DNA of 64,000 bases, from the NCBI RefSeq assembly GCF_022967985.1, contig NZ_JALJVC010000020.1, positions 1 through 64,000 of the forward strand, read 5' to 3'. The position numbers were made by a program, and so were the translations under genes. Under the pieces are notes generated by a model. The model was not told the origin of the DNA, did not search any database, and saw only the letters and a list, made by a program, of their open reading frames with translations. Shown piece after piece: positions 1 through 9,687 of the stretch (its first letter is position 1; each line of letters opens with the position of its first letter). The DNA is from Acinetobacter lwoffii (GTDB lineage Bacteria; Pseudomonadota; Gammaproteobacteria; Pseudomonadales; Moraxellaceae).

Positions 1-2
1 CT

Positions 3-974
3 TTAATTGCCTACTTCAATCTTGATTAATGCCAACGCAATTCTTTCCACATGTTGGTAAGCCGATTGTTCCAGTTCTTCACCAAAAATATCCGGATCAA
101 TTTCCTCATAGGACCAAGTTATATTGTGATGCTGTTTCATCAAATCTTTAAGATGCTGCAAAAACAGATTGCCATGCTCAGTCACGGTCACTCCAGTATA
201 TAGGAATAAACGTCCACCAGAATTCAGTCGCTGTAAACCTTCTTTTATAATCCTGAATGATAAATCACAGCCATCCAGTTTATTACCACCATGACGGTAT
301 TGACGTTGATCTGGATCAATTAAATACGGCGGATTAGCAAAAATCAGATCAAATTTTCCATCAAGATTGGAAAATAAATTACTTTGAACCGGATGAATAT
401 GGTTTAAGCCGGAAAAACTGATATTAATCTGGCTATAGAGCAAGGCTTTGGGATTCAGGTCTGCAACCATAATTTCATTAACATCTGGAAAATGTCTGGC
501 AATACTGATTGCGGCTGCTGAAGTGCCACAACACATTTCCACGACCCGTTTGAAAGGGTGAGTCTGAGCAGCTAGATATTGCTTGAGATGATAGATAAAG
601 CGATAAGTATCCGGACCAAAAAATACCGCATCTTGCTGAGTAGTCGGAAAAGCTGAATGAATAAAGAGTTCGCCATCGAGTGAAGAAACCCGAACCTGAC
701 TCAAGTATTGATCTTCCTGAACCTGTAGAAGCTGATGTTCTTGCAATAATGTAAAAAGGGCAGAATCAAGATCAGTTTTTTTAAAGTTTAGATTCCAGCC
801 AAAGATATCCTGATGGGTTCTGTGCTTATAAATTTCATTCTTTTTTCGATTCAGAATTCGCTGGTGGGAAAGCGGTGTAATGGTCGTAAACTGATAATCT
901 TGTTGTTTTAAAAAGGCTAATAAATAAAGCAAAGCTTGCTGCGGGCTGCTTTGAATCTCTAAAATTTGGTTCAT
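3..974 (-). CDS. Class I SAM-dependent methyltransferase (MTS/HemK-like)
   Basis: Predicted N-methyltransferase of 323 residues. The SAM-binding motif I is seen as VVEMCCGTSAA (about residues 144-154), and the catalytic/substrate motif IV is FANPPYLIDP (about 212-221). NPPY is typical of enzymes that methylate an amide or exocyclic amino nitrogen, such as PrmC/HemK and the RlmG/RsmC group. The first 130 residues form a separate N-terminal part without a motif I recognise, probably for substrate recognition. The usual glycine pattern of motif I is partly replaced by cysteines (CCG). The frame is complete: the ATG is at the right end and TAA at bases 3-5. The substrate (protein glutamine or rRNA guanine) cannot be decided from sequence. 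Confidence 0.85.
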   Translation of the reverse strand: MNQILEIQSSPQQALLYLLAFLKQQDYQFTTITPLSHQRILNRKKNEIYKHRTHQDIFGWNLNFKKTDLDSALFTLLQEHQLLQVQEDQYLSQVRVSSLDGELFIHSAFPTTQQDAVFFGPDTYRFIYHLKQYLAAQTHPFKRVVEMCCGTSAAAISIARHFPDVNEIMVADLNPKALLYSQINISFSGLNHIHPVQSNLFSNLDGKFDLIFANPPYLIDPDQRQYRHGGNKLDGCDLSFRIIKEGLQRLNSGGRLFLYTGVTVTEHGNLFLQHLKDLMKQHHNITWSYEEIDPDIFGEELEQSAYQHVERIALALIKIEVGN

Positions 975-1310
975 ACGGATATGCTCTTCTATTTATTTAA
1001 CCTACATGAAAAGATTAATTCACTTTATGCCTGCAAAAGACAATATCAAACCAGTCGTGAATGATCAAAGCTATACAGCACTGGATTCCATGGAAAGGGA
1101 TCAGTTTATATTCACCTAAATAATGCATTGCTTAGGTAAAAATGTGATGAGAATTGGTTGGATTTGTATACGTCGTAGGCATAATTTTATTGGTTAAGCA
1201 GCCTTATTATGATTTTGCGAACTATTATTTTTTATTCATTATTCTATGTATAAAAAAGGCTATTCATCAAAATGATCAATAGCCTTTGTAGAGGGAGCCT
1301 TATTAAAAGT
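975..1310. other. Intergenic stretch, no gene seen
   Basis: 336 bases between two minus-strand genes. Apart from the pirin terminator near 1255-1287 I see no supported gene. A 30-codon plus-strand frame beginning ATG at 1027 has no ribosome binding site and no recognisable product. The promoter of the methyltransferase gene is presumably in the left part. Confidence 0.6.
1255..1287 (-). terminator. Rho-independent terminator of the pirin gene
   Basis: A 10-bp perfect inverted repeat (AAAGGCTATT / AATAGCCTTT) with a 13-base loop is followed on the minus strand by a run of T. It lies just past the stop of the pirin gene. Confidence 0.8.
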
Positions 1311-2009
1311 TTAGTTTGGTACTTCAGGTAAGTCAAACCAGATCACTTGCGCATCTTCGCTTGCTTTAATTTCTGTGTCATCCAGAAAAGCAATTGCGCC
1401 GCCAGCTTCAATCTTATGTTCAGCAATCTGGATAGCGCCAGAAATGACATGGACATAATTAATATGCTGGGTCGCTTTCACTTCCAGACTTTGGCCTTGG
1501 TGAATCACCGTAGTTTTGACTTCGGCATTCTGACGAATATGCATCGGTGCATTGTCATTCGGACCACAAATCAAATGCCACTGGTTCGGTTGCTCATGTG
1601 GATCCAGACGGATTTGCTGATAGTTCGGCTTGGCATCACGTTCATTTGGAATAATCCAGATTTGCAGTAAATGGACCTGTTCGTCGCCTTGGTTCATTTC
1701 ACTGTGTCGCACACCGGTTCCTGCACTCATCAGTTGCCATTCACCCGCAGCGATTCCGCCATGATTGCCCATGCTATCCTGATGGGTAATGGCTCCTTTC
1801 AGCACACAGGTCAGGATTTCCATATTGTCATGTGGATGTGTTCCAAAACCCTGATGTCCATCAATTAGATCATCATTAATAACGCGTAAAGCACTGACAC
1901 CCATATACTTTGGGCTATACCAGTTACCAAATGAGAAGCTGTGTTTAGACTCCAGCCAGCCCATTTTTACATGACCACGATTTTCGCTCGGATGTAGAAA
2001 AGCATTCAT
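1311..2009 (-). CDS. Pirin family protein (YhhW-like bicupin)
   Basis: Bicupin metalloprotein of 232 residues, the usual size for the short bacterial pirins such as E. coli YhhW, which has quercetin 2,3-dioxygenase activity in vitro. The N-terminal cupin shows the metal-ligand pattern GTHPHDNMEI (about residues 56-65) and HSEMN (about 102-106), giving three His and one Glu. The second cupin is degenerate, as is normal in the family. The physiological substrate is unknown; some members act as redox-sensitive cofactors. The gene stands alone with its own terminator downstream. It starts with ATG and no signal peptide is seen, so it is expected in the cytoplasm. Confidence 0.9.
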   Translation of the reverse strand: MNAFLHPSENRGHVKMGWLESKHSFSFGNWYSPKYMGVSALRVINDDLIDGHQGFGTHPHDNMEILTCVLKGAITHQDSMGNHGGIAAGEWQLMSAGTGVRHSEMNQGDEQVHLLQIWIIPNERDAKPNYQQIRLDPHEQPNQWHLICGPNDNAPMHIRQNAEVKTTVIHQGQSLEVKATQHINYVHVISGAIQIAEHKIEAGGAIAFLDDTEIKASEDAQVIWFDLPEVPN

Positions 2010-2136
2010 GATTTTATCTCGACATTATTTTTAACTTGAGATCATCATACTGTCGTTTTATAATTGAAAAAATCTCAAATAGGCGACAGATCATTGCATT
2101 TTTGCAACGACAGAGCTGCGAGTAAACATAAGGAAT

Positions 2137-2166
2137 AAAAAAGCCCGCTCAAAAGCAGGCTGTTTT
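2137..2166 (-). terminator. Terminator of the L,D-transpeptidase gene
   Basis: The hairpin GCCTGCT-TTTG-AGCGGGC on the minus strand is followed by T6. It lies 23 bases past the stop of the L,D-transpeptidase gene. Confidence 0.8.
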
Positions 2167-2188
2167 ATTTAAATCGTTAGACCGGTCA

Positions 2189-3412
2189 TCATTCTAAGAA
2201 ACGAACCGTTACGCCAGATTTGACTTTACGGCCAAGATCATTGGCATCCCAGTTAGTTAAACGAATACAACCATGTGACGCTGTTTTCGAAATGGTAGAT
2301 GGATTTGGTGTCCCGTGAATACCGAATGATTTCTTGCTTAAACCAATCCAGATATTCCCGACAGGACCGTTAGGACCCGGTGGTAAAGACAGTGGTTTTA
2401 AGTTTTTACCTTGTACAAAGTTAGACGGTGAGTAGCTGTACCAAGGGTTTGGTGCAACACCTGTTACTTTATAGGTTCCGGTCGGAGATGGTGTATCCGC
2501 ACTACCAATGGTGGCAGGGAATGACGCGATCATTTGATTTTTACTGTTAAATAAGTACAGTTGTTTCGCACCTTTATGTGCAACAATCAAGTGAATACCT
2601 TCAGGCAAGTCATTACGTACATTACTGACCAGTAATTTTTCCCCAACTTTATTAAAGTTAGCATTTGGATTGAGTTTCTTTAAGAAATTCTCATCCATAT
2701 GGAATTTTTCACTCAACATTTCACTGACACGTGTGTAGTACAAGCCTTTCATTTTCGCCTGTAACGCATAATCTGAAGGAATAGACTTGGCAAATGGGCC
2801 TGCCAGATCTTTTTCAGTAATGGTGTATTCAACAAAGGCTGGCTTAGAACCCTGACGTGCAACTAGTTTATCCCAGGTTTCCTGAGTCAAAACACCTGTC
2901 GGTTTAATGCCATTCATTTGCTGGAAAGATGCAATGGCTTTTAGTGTATTTTTACCGCTGGTTCCGTCAATCGCCCCCGGTGATGCATGGGCATTATTCA
3001 GCATGACATGTGCACGTGCGTAAACTGGGAATTGACCTGCACCGATATTTTCATACCACTGGGCATTATTTAAGCCGTCTAAAGTCCACGAAGCTTTGGT
3101 CGCTGCAGAGTTAGTCGATGCTTTGGTATTTGGTGCTGCGCCAATAGAAGCAGTCTGATCTTCGGTATCCTGTAGCTCATTCAGCGCTTCAGATGCCTGT
3201 TTTAAGTCTTGTTGTTCTTGTGCGGTAATTTGCGCTTCTGCAGGTGCTGCTTGGGCCGCTGAAGCTTCAGTTGCTAATGGATCAATCGGATCTTGCACTG
3301 CAACATCAGTCACCACTTGGGGTTTTAATGGTTGTTCAGCAGTAGACGCGGCAAAAACTTGACCTGCGAAAATGCAACCTAGACTCACAGCGAGCATTGT
3401 GCGAACGAACAT
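2189..3412 (-). CDS. L,D-transpeptidase (YkuD) with peptidoglycan-binding domain
   Basis: Periplasmic cell-wall enzyme of 407 residues that would form 3-3 cross-links or attach proteins to peptidoglycan. A signal peptide ends at ...GQVFA|AS (about residue 21). An Ala/Gln-rich low-complexity linker follows, then a PG_binding_1 domain (about 125-190, with GIKPTGVLTQETWDKL), a LysM-like stretch and the YkuD catalytic domain (about 270-405). The catalytic signature SHGCIRLTNWDANDLG, with the nucleophilic Cys, is intact, as is HGTPNPSTI upstream. Start choice: the longest frame begins with TTG at 3421, but AAGG sits directly before that TTG and nine bases before the ATG at 3412, so the ATG is preferred. 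The gene is monocistronic. Confidence 0.93.
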   Translation of the reverse strand: MFVRTMLAVSLGCIFAGQVFAASTAEQPLKPQVVTDVAVQDPIDPLATEASAAQAAPAEAQITAQEQQDLKQASEALNELQDTEDQTASIGAAPNTKASTNSAATKASWTLDGLNNAQWYENIGAGQFPVYARAHVMLNNAHASPGAIDGTSGKNTLKAIASFQQMNGIKPTGVLTQETWDKLVARQGSKPAFVEYTITEKDLAGPFAKSIPSDYALQAKMKGLYYTRVSEMLSEKFHMDENFLKKLNPNANFNKVGEKLLVSNVRNDLPEGIHLIVAHKGAKQLYLFNSKNQMIASFPATIGSADTPSPTGTYKVTGVAPNPWYSYSPSNFVQGKNLKPLSLPPGPNGPVGNIWIGLSKKSFGIHGTPNPSTISKTASHGCIRLTNWDANDLGRKVKSGVTVRFLE

Positions 3413-3617
3413 GTAACTCAACCTTAAGAATTATTTCTTTAACTATGTGAAAAAACACTATAAGTATTACAGAAAAAATGTGGAGATGCAGTAGTTGTTT
3501 TGTGTAAATCACTAGGTTGCCGTTCAATCCGATCGGTTTTTAAAGTTGCCAGAAGTTATTAAAACTGCGGCCTTTTTGCTATGATGTTGGCAATGTCAAA
3601 GAAAGATGGGAATGTGA

Positions 3618-4688
3618 ATGACGACCTTAAAAAATGATCGTTTTCTGCGCGCATTGTTGCGTGAGCCTGTAGATGCTACGCCAGTATGGATGATGCGTCA
3701 GGCTGGCCGTTATTTGCCTGAGTACCGCGAAACGCGTACCAAGGCAGGAGATTTCCTTTCGCTTTGCAAGAATACTGAACTGGCCTGTGAAGTAACTTTG
3801 CAGCCTTTACGCCGTTATGATCTTGATGCCGCGATTTTATTCTCGGATATCTTGACGGTTCCGGATGCTTTGGGACTGGGGCTGTATTTTGAAGCCGGTG
3901 AAGGCCCGAAATTTCACAAGACCATCCGTACCGAACAGGATGTCGCCAATCTGCCTGCATTTAATGCCAAGTCGGATCTGGATTATGTGATGAATGCCGT
4001 TTCGACCATTCGTTCAGCCTTGGGCGGTCAGGTTCCTCTGATTGGTTTCTCGGGCAGTCCATGGACTCTGGCAACGTATATGGTCGAAGGCGGTTCAAGC
4101 AAGGATTTCCGTTTTACCAAACAGATGATGTATGCGCAGCCTGAAGTTTTGCATGCTTTACTGGATCGTCTGGCTGATGCAGTGACTGAATATTTGAATG
4201 CGCAGATCGATGCGGGTGCACAAGCGGTACAGATCTTTGATAGTTGGGGTGGGGCATTAGCACATCGTGAATATATCGAGTTCTCGCTGAACTATATGCA
4301 GAAGATTGTCGCTGGTTTGCAACGTGAGAAAGACGGCCGCAAGATTCCGGTAATTCTGTTTACCAAAGGTGGAGGTCAATGGTTGGAACCGATGATTACG
4401 ACAGGCGCAGATGCATTTGGTCTGGACTGGACCATGCCATTGAATGTCGCTCGTCAAACGGTTGCTGGTCGTGCAGCACTTCAGGGTAACCTGGATCCTG
4501 CAACTTTATATGGTTCATCAGACACCATCATTAAAGCGACAAAAGCCATGCTGGATGATGCCTATGCCAATGGCGAGAAAACCGGTTATGTTGCCAATTT
4601 AGGTCATGGTATTACCCAGTGGGTTGATCCGGCGAATCCAAAAGCATTTATTGATACCGTACATGAGTATAGTGCCAAATATCTTTAG
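3618..4688 (+). CDS. hemE: Uroporphyrinogen decarboxylase
   Basis: Cytoplasmic haem-biosynthesis enzyme that removes four carboxyl groups from uroporphyrinogen III to give coproporphyrinogen III. At 356 residues it matches the bacterial HemE length (about 354). The family signature [17 protein letters not shown] lies at residues 22-38, with the substrate-binding Arg and Asp ([13 protein letters not shown]) further on. The C-terminal [10 protein letters not shown] and [12 protein letters not shown] blocks are also characteristic. The ATG at 3618 follows a GGGA ribosome site. It is followed after 10 bases by the DUF817 gene, so the two probably share a transcript. Confidence 0.97.
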   Translation: MTTLKNDRFLRALLREPVDATPVWMMRQAGRYLPEYRETRTKAGDFLSLCKNTELACEVTLQPLRRYDLDAAILFSDILTVPDALGLGLYFEAGEGPKFHKTIRTEQDVANLPAFNAKSDLDYVMNAVSTIRSALGGQVPLIGFSGSPWTLATYMVEGGSSKDFRFTKQMMYAQPEVLHALLDRLADAVTEYLNAQIDAGAQAVQIFDSWGGALAHREYIEFSLNYMQKIVAGLQREKDGRKIPVILFTKGGGQWLEPMITTGADAFGLDWTMPLNVARQTVAGRAALQGNLDPATLYGSSDTIIKATKAMLDDAYANGEKTGYVANLGHGITQWVDPANPKAFIDTVHEYSAKYL

Positions 4689-4698
4689 GATGTAAACC

Positions 4699-5502
4699 TT
4701 GATCGATCTATTCAAATCAGGGTTTGAATTTACTTATAAGGCAGCTTCGGCTGCCTTATTTGGGATTTTACTCCTGCTCGCTTTTGCGCTGACTGCTTCT
4801 ATGGGCAGCGATCTCTTCTTTGGTTTTTACCGGTATGACTATCTGCTTTTTTTTGCTTTGCTGATTCAGGTGATATTGCTCTATACCAAACTGGAATCCT
4901 GGGCTGAAGCCAAAGTGATTGCGTTATTTCATCTCATGGCCATGGTGATGGAAATCTTCCTGACCCATCCGGCAATTGCTTCCTGGCATTACCCACAGCC
5001 CGCGGTATTTAAAATCCTGACCGTGCCTTTATTTGCTGGTTTTATGTATTCTGCGGTCGGCAGCTTTTTTGCCCGTTCTTTACGTCTATATCAGGTTTCA
5101 CTTGAAAAATTGCCGCGTTTCAGTCATATGCTGGCTTTGGCTGTCTTGTCTTATATCAACTTTATGAGCAAGTTTTTTATTTCCGACTATCGCATGCTTT
5201 TATTTGTCTGGAGTGTGCTGATGTTCTGGAAAACCAAAATCCGCTTTCAGCTGAATCAGCATGCTTTTCAGTTGCCGATGTTACCCGTACTGCTGATTCT
5301 GGCGTTTATTATCTGGATTGCCGAGAACATCAGTACCTTTTACCAGATCTGGCTCTATCCAAGCCAGATTGAGCAATGGCATATGGTGGGATGGGGCAAA
5401 CTGGGCTCCTGGTATTTGTTGTTATTGCTGAGTCTGGTGTTAGTACTGAAAATCTTGGGACAGCGTAATTCACAAGGCGATTGGGCGCTCAAGGAACAGT
5501 AA
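4699..5502 (+). CDS. DUF817 family integral membrane protein
   Basis: Polytopic inner-membrane protein of 267 residues with about seven or eight hydrophobic segments. The sequence fits the DUF817 family: a conserved LYTKLESWAEAKVI block near residues 61-75, and FLTHPAIASWHYP followed by GFMYSAVGSFFARSLRLY in the middle. The function is not known. It begins with TTG: TTAGGA at 4685-4690 is placed eight bases before this TTG, and the next in-frame Met lies inside the first membrane segments. It sits 10 bases after hemE and is probably co-transcribed, although no link to haem synthesis is established. Confidence 0.85.
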   Translation: MIDLFKSGFEFTYKAASAALFGILLLLAFALTASMGSDLFFGFYRYDYLLFFALLIQVILLYTKLESWAEAKVIALFHLMAMVMEIFLTHPAIASWHYPQPAVFKILTVPLFAGFMYSAVGSFFARSLRLYQVSLEKLPRFSHMLALAVLSYINFMSKFFISDYRMLLFVWSVLMFWKTKIRFQLNQHAFQLPMLPVLLILAFIIWIAENISTFYQIWLYPSQIEQWHMVGWGKLGSWYLLLLLSLVLVLKILGQRNSQGDWALKEQ

Positions 5503-5645
5503 AATCAATCAGGTTATGTTTATGTAAAGCATACATTTTTTCAATTGCGCCAAACTTGACTTGTCGCTACTCTGCTGAGTATGTAATTTAAATTACATTA
5601 TTAGAGTAATAACAAAGATTGCATGAGAATAATTGGAGAATAACT

Positions 5646-6116
5646 ATGTTGAAAAAAATTATGCTGGCGGCGGTATTGGCGACTGGTTCAAGCATGGCGA
5701 TGGCTGACCGAGATGTCGGTTGTGGTATCGGAAGCCAGGTGTGGGCGGGTCAGTCTGGTATTATTCCTAAACTCTTTGCAGGTACGACCAACGTTCTGTT
5801 CACGAATCAGTGGCTCGGGATCACTTTTGGTACTTTAGGTTGTAGCCAGGGCGGTACCGTAACCGCTCAAGTGGTGACCTTTACCAATGAAAACGCTGAA
5901 GCATTGGCGCGTGATATGGCAGTTGGAGAGGGTGAAAGCCTGAATGTTCTGGCTGAACTTTTGAATATTAAATCTGAAGATAAAGCTCGTTTCTTTAGCG
6001 TTTCCAAGCAGAATTTCTCTGAAATTTATTCCGAAGAAAACCAGAATACATTACAAGTTTTAAGCACCTTACAAACTGTGATGGCCAAAGATGAAGTATT
6101 GAAATCCTACATCTGA
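5646..6116 (+). CDS. DUF3015 family secreted protein
   Basis: Small exported protein of 156 residues. A signal peptide (MLKKIMLAAVLATGSSMAMA) is followed by a mature part starting DRDVGCGIGSQVW, with a second conserved Cys in GTLGCSQGGT. This is the pattern of the DUF3015 family, whose function is unknown. The ATG at 5646 is chosen because GGAG at 5635-5638 precedes it by seven bases; the longer frame from a TTG at 5619 would put nine residues before a perfect signal peptide. It is followed by a terminator and then by the DUF4105 gene in the same direction, a pairing that suggests a shared envelope role. Confidence 0.88.
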   Translation: MLKKIMLAAVLATGSSMAMADRDVGCGIGSQVWAGQSGIIPKLFAGTTNVLFTNQWLGITFGTLGCSQGGTVTAQVVTFTNENAEALARDMAVGEGESLNVLAELLNIKSEDKARFFSVSKQNFSEIYSEENQNTLQVLSTLQTVMAKDEVLKSYI

Positions 6117-6126
6117 TCCGCACCCT

Positions 6127-6155
6127 AAAAACCCTGCTGTTCTGGCAGGGTTTTC
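6127..6155 (+). terminator. Terminator between the DUF3015 and DUF4105 genes
   Basis: The stem CCCTGC / GCAGGG, flanked by A-rich and T-rich sides, lies just past the DUF3015 stop. It may attenuate read-through into the DUF4105 gene. Confidence 0.75.
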
Positions 6156-6193
6156 TTATGACTAAAAGAAATTGATGAGAATAAGTTAACTGA

Positions 6194-8080
6194 ATGAAAT
6201 ATGCGTTCTTCATGTTGGGCCTGACATTCAGCCCTTTAAGTTTTTCTAGCGAAATTAATCCAGACATCCAGCATTATATCGCTCAGGCCGAAACTCAGCG
6301 TCTGGATCAGAGCACTACCTGGCAACGTCTCATGTATGCCAATCCCCAAGGTCATAGCGAGGTTAACTATTCGGGCTATTTCCTGGCAGAGCAGGGAAAA
6401 ACTGATCTAAAAAAAGAAATGCAGCATAACATTCAGGCTTTATTCCTGAGCGCAGAGCCGAATCAGTCCGTCCGCTGTAAGTTTCCTGCACGCAGCAGCT
6501 GGTTAATGCAGCAATTGAATATTTCCGAGCAACAATTGCCTGCGGTCAGTTGCCCGGATTTGGATAAATGGATTGGCGAGGTCAAGCCTTATCAGGCAAC
6601 CCTAATCTATGCCACGGATTTTATGGGTAATCCCAGCTCGATGTTTGGTCATACCTTGTTGCGTCTGGACCCTAAAGACCAGCAACAACTCAATCTGATT
6701 TCTTATGCGGTCAACTATGCTGCGACGGTCGATGGCAATGACAACTGGTCCTTTGCCTGGAAAGGACTAACCGGACAATATCCGGGTGAATATTCACTGA
6801 TGCCGTATTACCGCAAGGTCAAAGAGTATGGTGACTTTGAAAGCCGGGATTTGTGGGAATATGAATTAAACTTAAGTCCGCAAGAAACCAGGTTTTTGGT
6901 ACAGCATCTCTGGGAAATGCAAAATGTAAGTTTCCCTTATTATTTTATCAGTGATAATTGCGCTTATCGCCTACTGGGACTGTTTGATCTGGTACGTCCC
7001 GAGCTAAATCTACAGAAACAGTTTAATTCGACTGCGATTCCGATTGAAACACTAAAAGTAGTAGAACAGCAGGGCTTGATCAAACAGAAAGTTTACCGTC
7101 CGGCGCTTGAAACTCAATTGCTGGCACAGTCCAGACAGCATGGCAAAGCGCTGGCAAAAACTGCGCATCAGCTGGCTTATGCAGAAACAGGTGCAATGCC
7201 TTCAATCTTGCAGCCCTATCCGGCAGAAGATCAGGCCAAAATTCTGGAAATGGCCTATGATCATTTATATCTGGACTTTCTCCGACAAACAGTCGATAAA
7301 TCATTTTCCCAGCCACGTTTCCGCAAGTTACTGGGTTTAAGAAGCCAGCTGGATATCGAGAAACAGCGTAAAGCGCCGGAACGTCCAAAAACAGATCCAG
7401 TACAAAGCCATCATGCACGAAATATCAGTCTTCAGGCCGGACAGGTTCAGGGTGAATCCTTTGTCCAGCTTGGCCATCGGCAGGCCTATCATGATCTCAT
7501 CGACCCGCAAGGTGGTTTTCGAACCGGAACACAATTGTTGTTTCTAGATGGGGCTTTGCAATATCGTGACAGTGAGCTCAAGCTGGAACATCTGGATCTA
7601 TTTACTGTCAATTCCTATAACCCGGTCAATCCGTTTAATACGCCATTATCCTGGGGTTTTAATCTGGGCTGGAAACAGGAGGCACTGGATGCGCATGGCC
7701 AGTTTAGTGAAGATGAACAGCATGGCGTCGCCAGCTTAAAAACTCAGGGTGGTTATAGCTGGGCAAATGCCAGCCGTGAACATCTATGTTATGCGCAAAT
7801 GCAAACTCAGCTACAGGCAGGCAAGGCACTGGATCAAGGCTGGCGCGTAGGTGCTGGCCCTACTGTGGGGTGCCAGAATATCTGGAGCGATCAGATCAAC
7901 AGTCTGGTGCAGGTGGAACTGCCTTATTGGGAAGATTCGCATCGCTGGCAGCTGAAACTGAATACTGAACTCCAATATGCATTCAATCCACAACATGCGC
8001 TTCGGCTGTCTTGGGAATATCAGCAACAGCAGTCCAAAGACTGGGATCAGTGGAGTCTTGGTTTGATCCGGTATTTTTAA
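6194..8080 (+). CDS. DUF4105 (Lnb N-terminal) envelope protein with C-terminal barrel-like half
   Basis: Exported protein of 628 residues. It has a short signal peptide (about residues 1-19), then a DUF4105/Lnb-type periplasmic domain with the conserved TDFMGNPSSMFGHTLLRL block (about 139-156) and a downstream ISDNCAYRLLGLFDL block. The His and Cys in these blocks resemble a papain-like or transglutaminase-type active site. The last 250 residues show alternating polar and aromatic stretches and end in ...SLGLIRYF. A terminal Phe is typical of outer-membrane beta-barrels, so this half may be embedded in the outer membrane (inference). The gene lies directly downstream of the DUF3015 gene. Confidence 0.87.
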   Translation: MKYAFFMLGLTFSPLSFSSEINPDIQHYIAQAETQRLDQSTTWQRLMYANPQGHSEVNYSGYFLAEQGKTDLKKEMQHNIQALFLSAEPNQSVRCKFPARSSWLMQQLNISEQQLPAVSCPDLDKWIGEVKPYQATLIYATDFMGNPSSMFGHTLLRLDPKDQQQLNLISYAVNYAATVDGNDNWSFAWKGLTGQYPGEYSLMPYYRKVKEYGDFESRDLWEYELNLSPQETRFLVQHLWEMQNVSFPYYFISDNCAYRLLGLFDLVRPELNLQKQFNSTAIPIETLKVVEQQGLIKQKVYRPALETQLLAQSRQHGKALAKTAHQLAYAETGAMPSILQPYPAEDQAKILEMAYDHLYLDFLRQTVDKSFSQPRFRKLLGLRSQLDIEKQRKAPERPKTDPVQSHHARNISLQAGQVQGESFVQLGHRQAYHDLIDPQGGFRTGTQLLFLDGALQYRDSELKLEHLDLFTVNSYNPVNPFNTPLSWGFNLGWKQEALDAHGQFSEDEQHGVASLKTQGGYSWANASREHLCYAQMQTQLQAGKALDQGWRVGAGPTVGCQNIWSDQINSLVQVELPYWEDSHRWQLKLNTELQYAFNPQHALRLSWEYQQQQSKDWDQWSLGLIRYF

Positions 8081-8278
8081 GATTGAGTTAAAACTGATTA
8101 ACACTATTCATAAAGTGCTGTGTATCCATGAGGTTGCTGTTCGGTTTTCCCTTGTATAAAAAAATTGGCTAGGTTGGGTACAAATAATCTGGTCGATATT
8201 TTAGGAAAAATACCTGATATTTGTTATATTTGTCACATAATGTGAGTGCGAATTGCAAGGTTTTGGGGAACACACAGT

Positions 8279-9676
8279 ATGAATAATGAATGCATGGCAA
8301 GACTGGCCGAGCAATGGGAACAGATCTGTCAAAATTATTCATCTGATGACTTATTGCATGCCTTTCACTTTATTCAAGATCACTCCCTGATTCTGGTGGA
8401 AGAATTCTATAAAAACATGCTCCTTGAAAAGGAATCTGCAGAATTCTTTTCTGATGACTTGATTCAACAGCGCTTGCGCGACACTTTAAATGCTTGGCTA
8501 CTTGAAAGCTTTAGTGTGGGAATTAATAAACGCTATGCCGATGCCGTGCAGAAACAGGCGATGGTGGGGCATGTGCATGCGCGTGTCGGAATTCCGTCTT
8601 GGCTGATCATGCGCGGTGTGCGTGAAATTGAGCGTAAAATGTTTGAACTGCTGGATGAGAATCCTCACCACAGTATGTTGACCACCTGCAGTTATATTGT
8701 CCAGATCATGGGATTTGCCACAGAAGTCATGTGCCGATCTTATGAAGCTAAAACAGCCATGAATCAGGAAATTAAACACAGTTATCGTGTTTTTTCAGCA
8801 ATGCAGGATGTGGCCGTACAAAAAGATAAACAGCGCAGTTCATTGCTAGACTGGGAAAATGAGCTCATGTTCAAGGTCTTTTCTGAGCATGAAAAATTGA
8901 ATCATCCGATGTTGTCCAAGTCGGAGTTTGGTTTATGGTTTATTCATAAAGCCTCTTATGCTTTTACCGGTTCTGATCAGGTCGATTTAATCATTGAGCG
9001 AATTTATCAAGTCGATGAACTTAATCAAGATATTATGGACTGTACGGACAAAAACAATATGCTGGGACTGATCCAACGAATCCGTGACTTGAACCGTGAG
9101 ATTCAGTTGTTAGTAGATCAGTTATTTCAGGTGGCCGAATATATTGAATCAGGTAATGATTCATTGACCCAGTTATTGAATCGTCGTTATTTGAATACCA
9201 TTATTTCACGTGAAATCACTTTTTCCCGTAAGAATCATACGCCTTTGTCTTTACTTGCCATTGATGCTGATTATTTCAAAAGTATTAATGACAAATTCGG
9301 ACATGCAGCAGGTGATCTGGCCTTGAAATTTCTGGCCGAAGCATTGCAAAAATACAGTCAGGGCAGTGATTATGCTTTCCGGGTCGGCGGTGAAGAGTTT
9401 TTGCTATTACTGGTGGATACTGATGAGAAACGTGCCCTCAATATTGCCGAAAGTATTCGTAAATATATTGAAAATGGCATGATTAATTCGGCACAAGGCC
9501 AGCAGTTTAAATTTACGGTCAGTATTGGTTGTGTGCTTTATGATGGACATCCGGATTATCAGCGCTTCCTGAATGCGGCAGATTCTGCCTTGTATATGGC
9601 GAAGAACAACGGGCGTAACAGAGTTTATATTGCTCATCAGTCCTTGAACCCTGTCGCACAGCCACTCTCAGTTTAA
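8279..9676 (+). CDS. Globin-coupled diguanylate cyclase
   Basis: Predicted haem-based oxygen sensor that makes cyclic di-GMP, 465 residues. The globin sensor domain occupies about residues 1-165, with the proximal-His region VGHVHARVGIPSW (about 96-108) typical of DosC-like globin-coupled sensors. A middle helical linker (about 170-295) leads to a GGDEF domain with an intact GGEEF at 370-374. The allosteric I-site RxxD five residues before GGEEF reads QGSD, so the Arg is missing and product inhibition may be lost. The ATG at 8279 is chosen because GGGGAA lies eight bases upstream; the longer frame starts with GTG at 8246 without a ribosome site. No signal or membrane segments are seen, so it is cytoplasmic. 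Confidence 0.92.
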   Translation: MNNECMARLAEQWEQICQNYSSDDLLHAFHFIQDHSLILVEEFYKNMLLEKESAEFFSDDLIQQRLRDTLNAWLLESFSVGINKRYADAVQKQAMVGHVHARVGIPSWLIMRGVREIERKMFELLDENPHHSMLTTCSYIVQIMGFATEVMCRSYEAKTAMNQEIKHSYRVFSAMQDVAVQKDKQRSSLLDWENELMFKVFSEHEKLNHPMLSKSEFGLWFIHKASYAFTGSDQVDLIIERIYQVDELNQDIMDCTDKNNMLGLIQRIRDLNREIQLLVDQLFQVAEYIESGNDSLTQLLNRRYLNTIISREITFSRKNHTPLSLLAIDADYFKSINDKFGHAAGDLALKFLAEALQKYSQGSDYAFRVGGEEFLLLLVDTDEKRALNIAESIRKYIENGMINSAQGQQFKFTVSIGCVLYDGHPDYQRFLNAADSALYMAKNNGRNRVYIAHQSLNPVAQPLSV

Positions 9677-9687
9677 ATGAAAGGTTT

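Noticed and set aside
1027..1119. 30-codon plus-strand frame between the first two genes
   Set aside because: No ribosome site and no resemblance to a known small protein.
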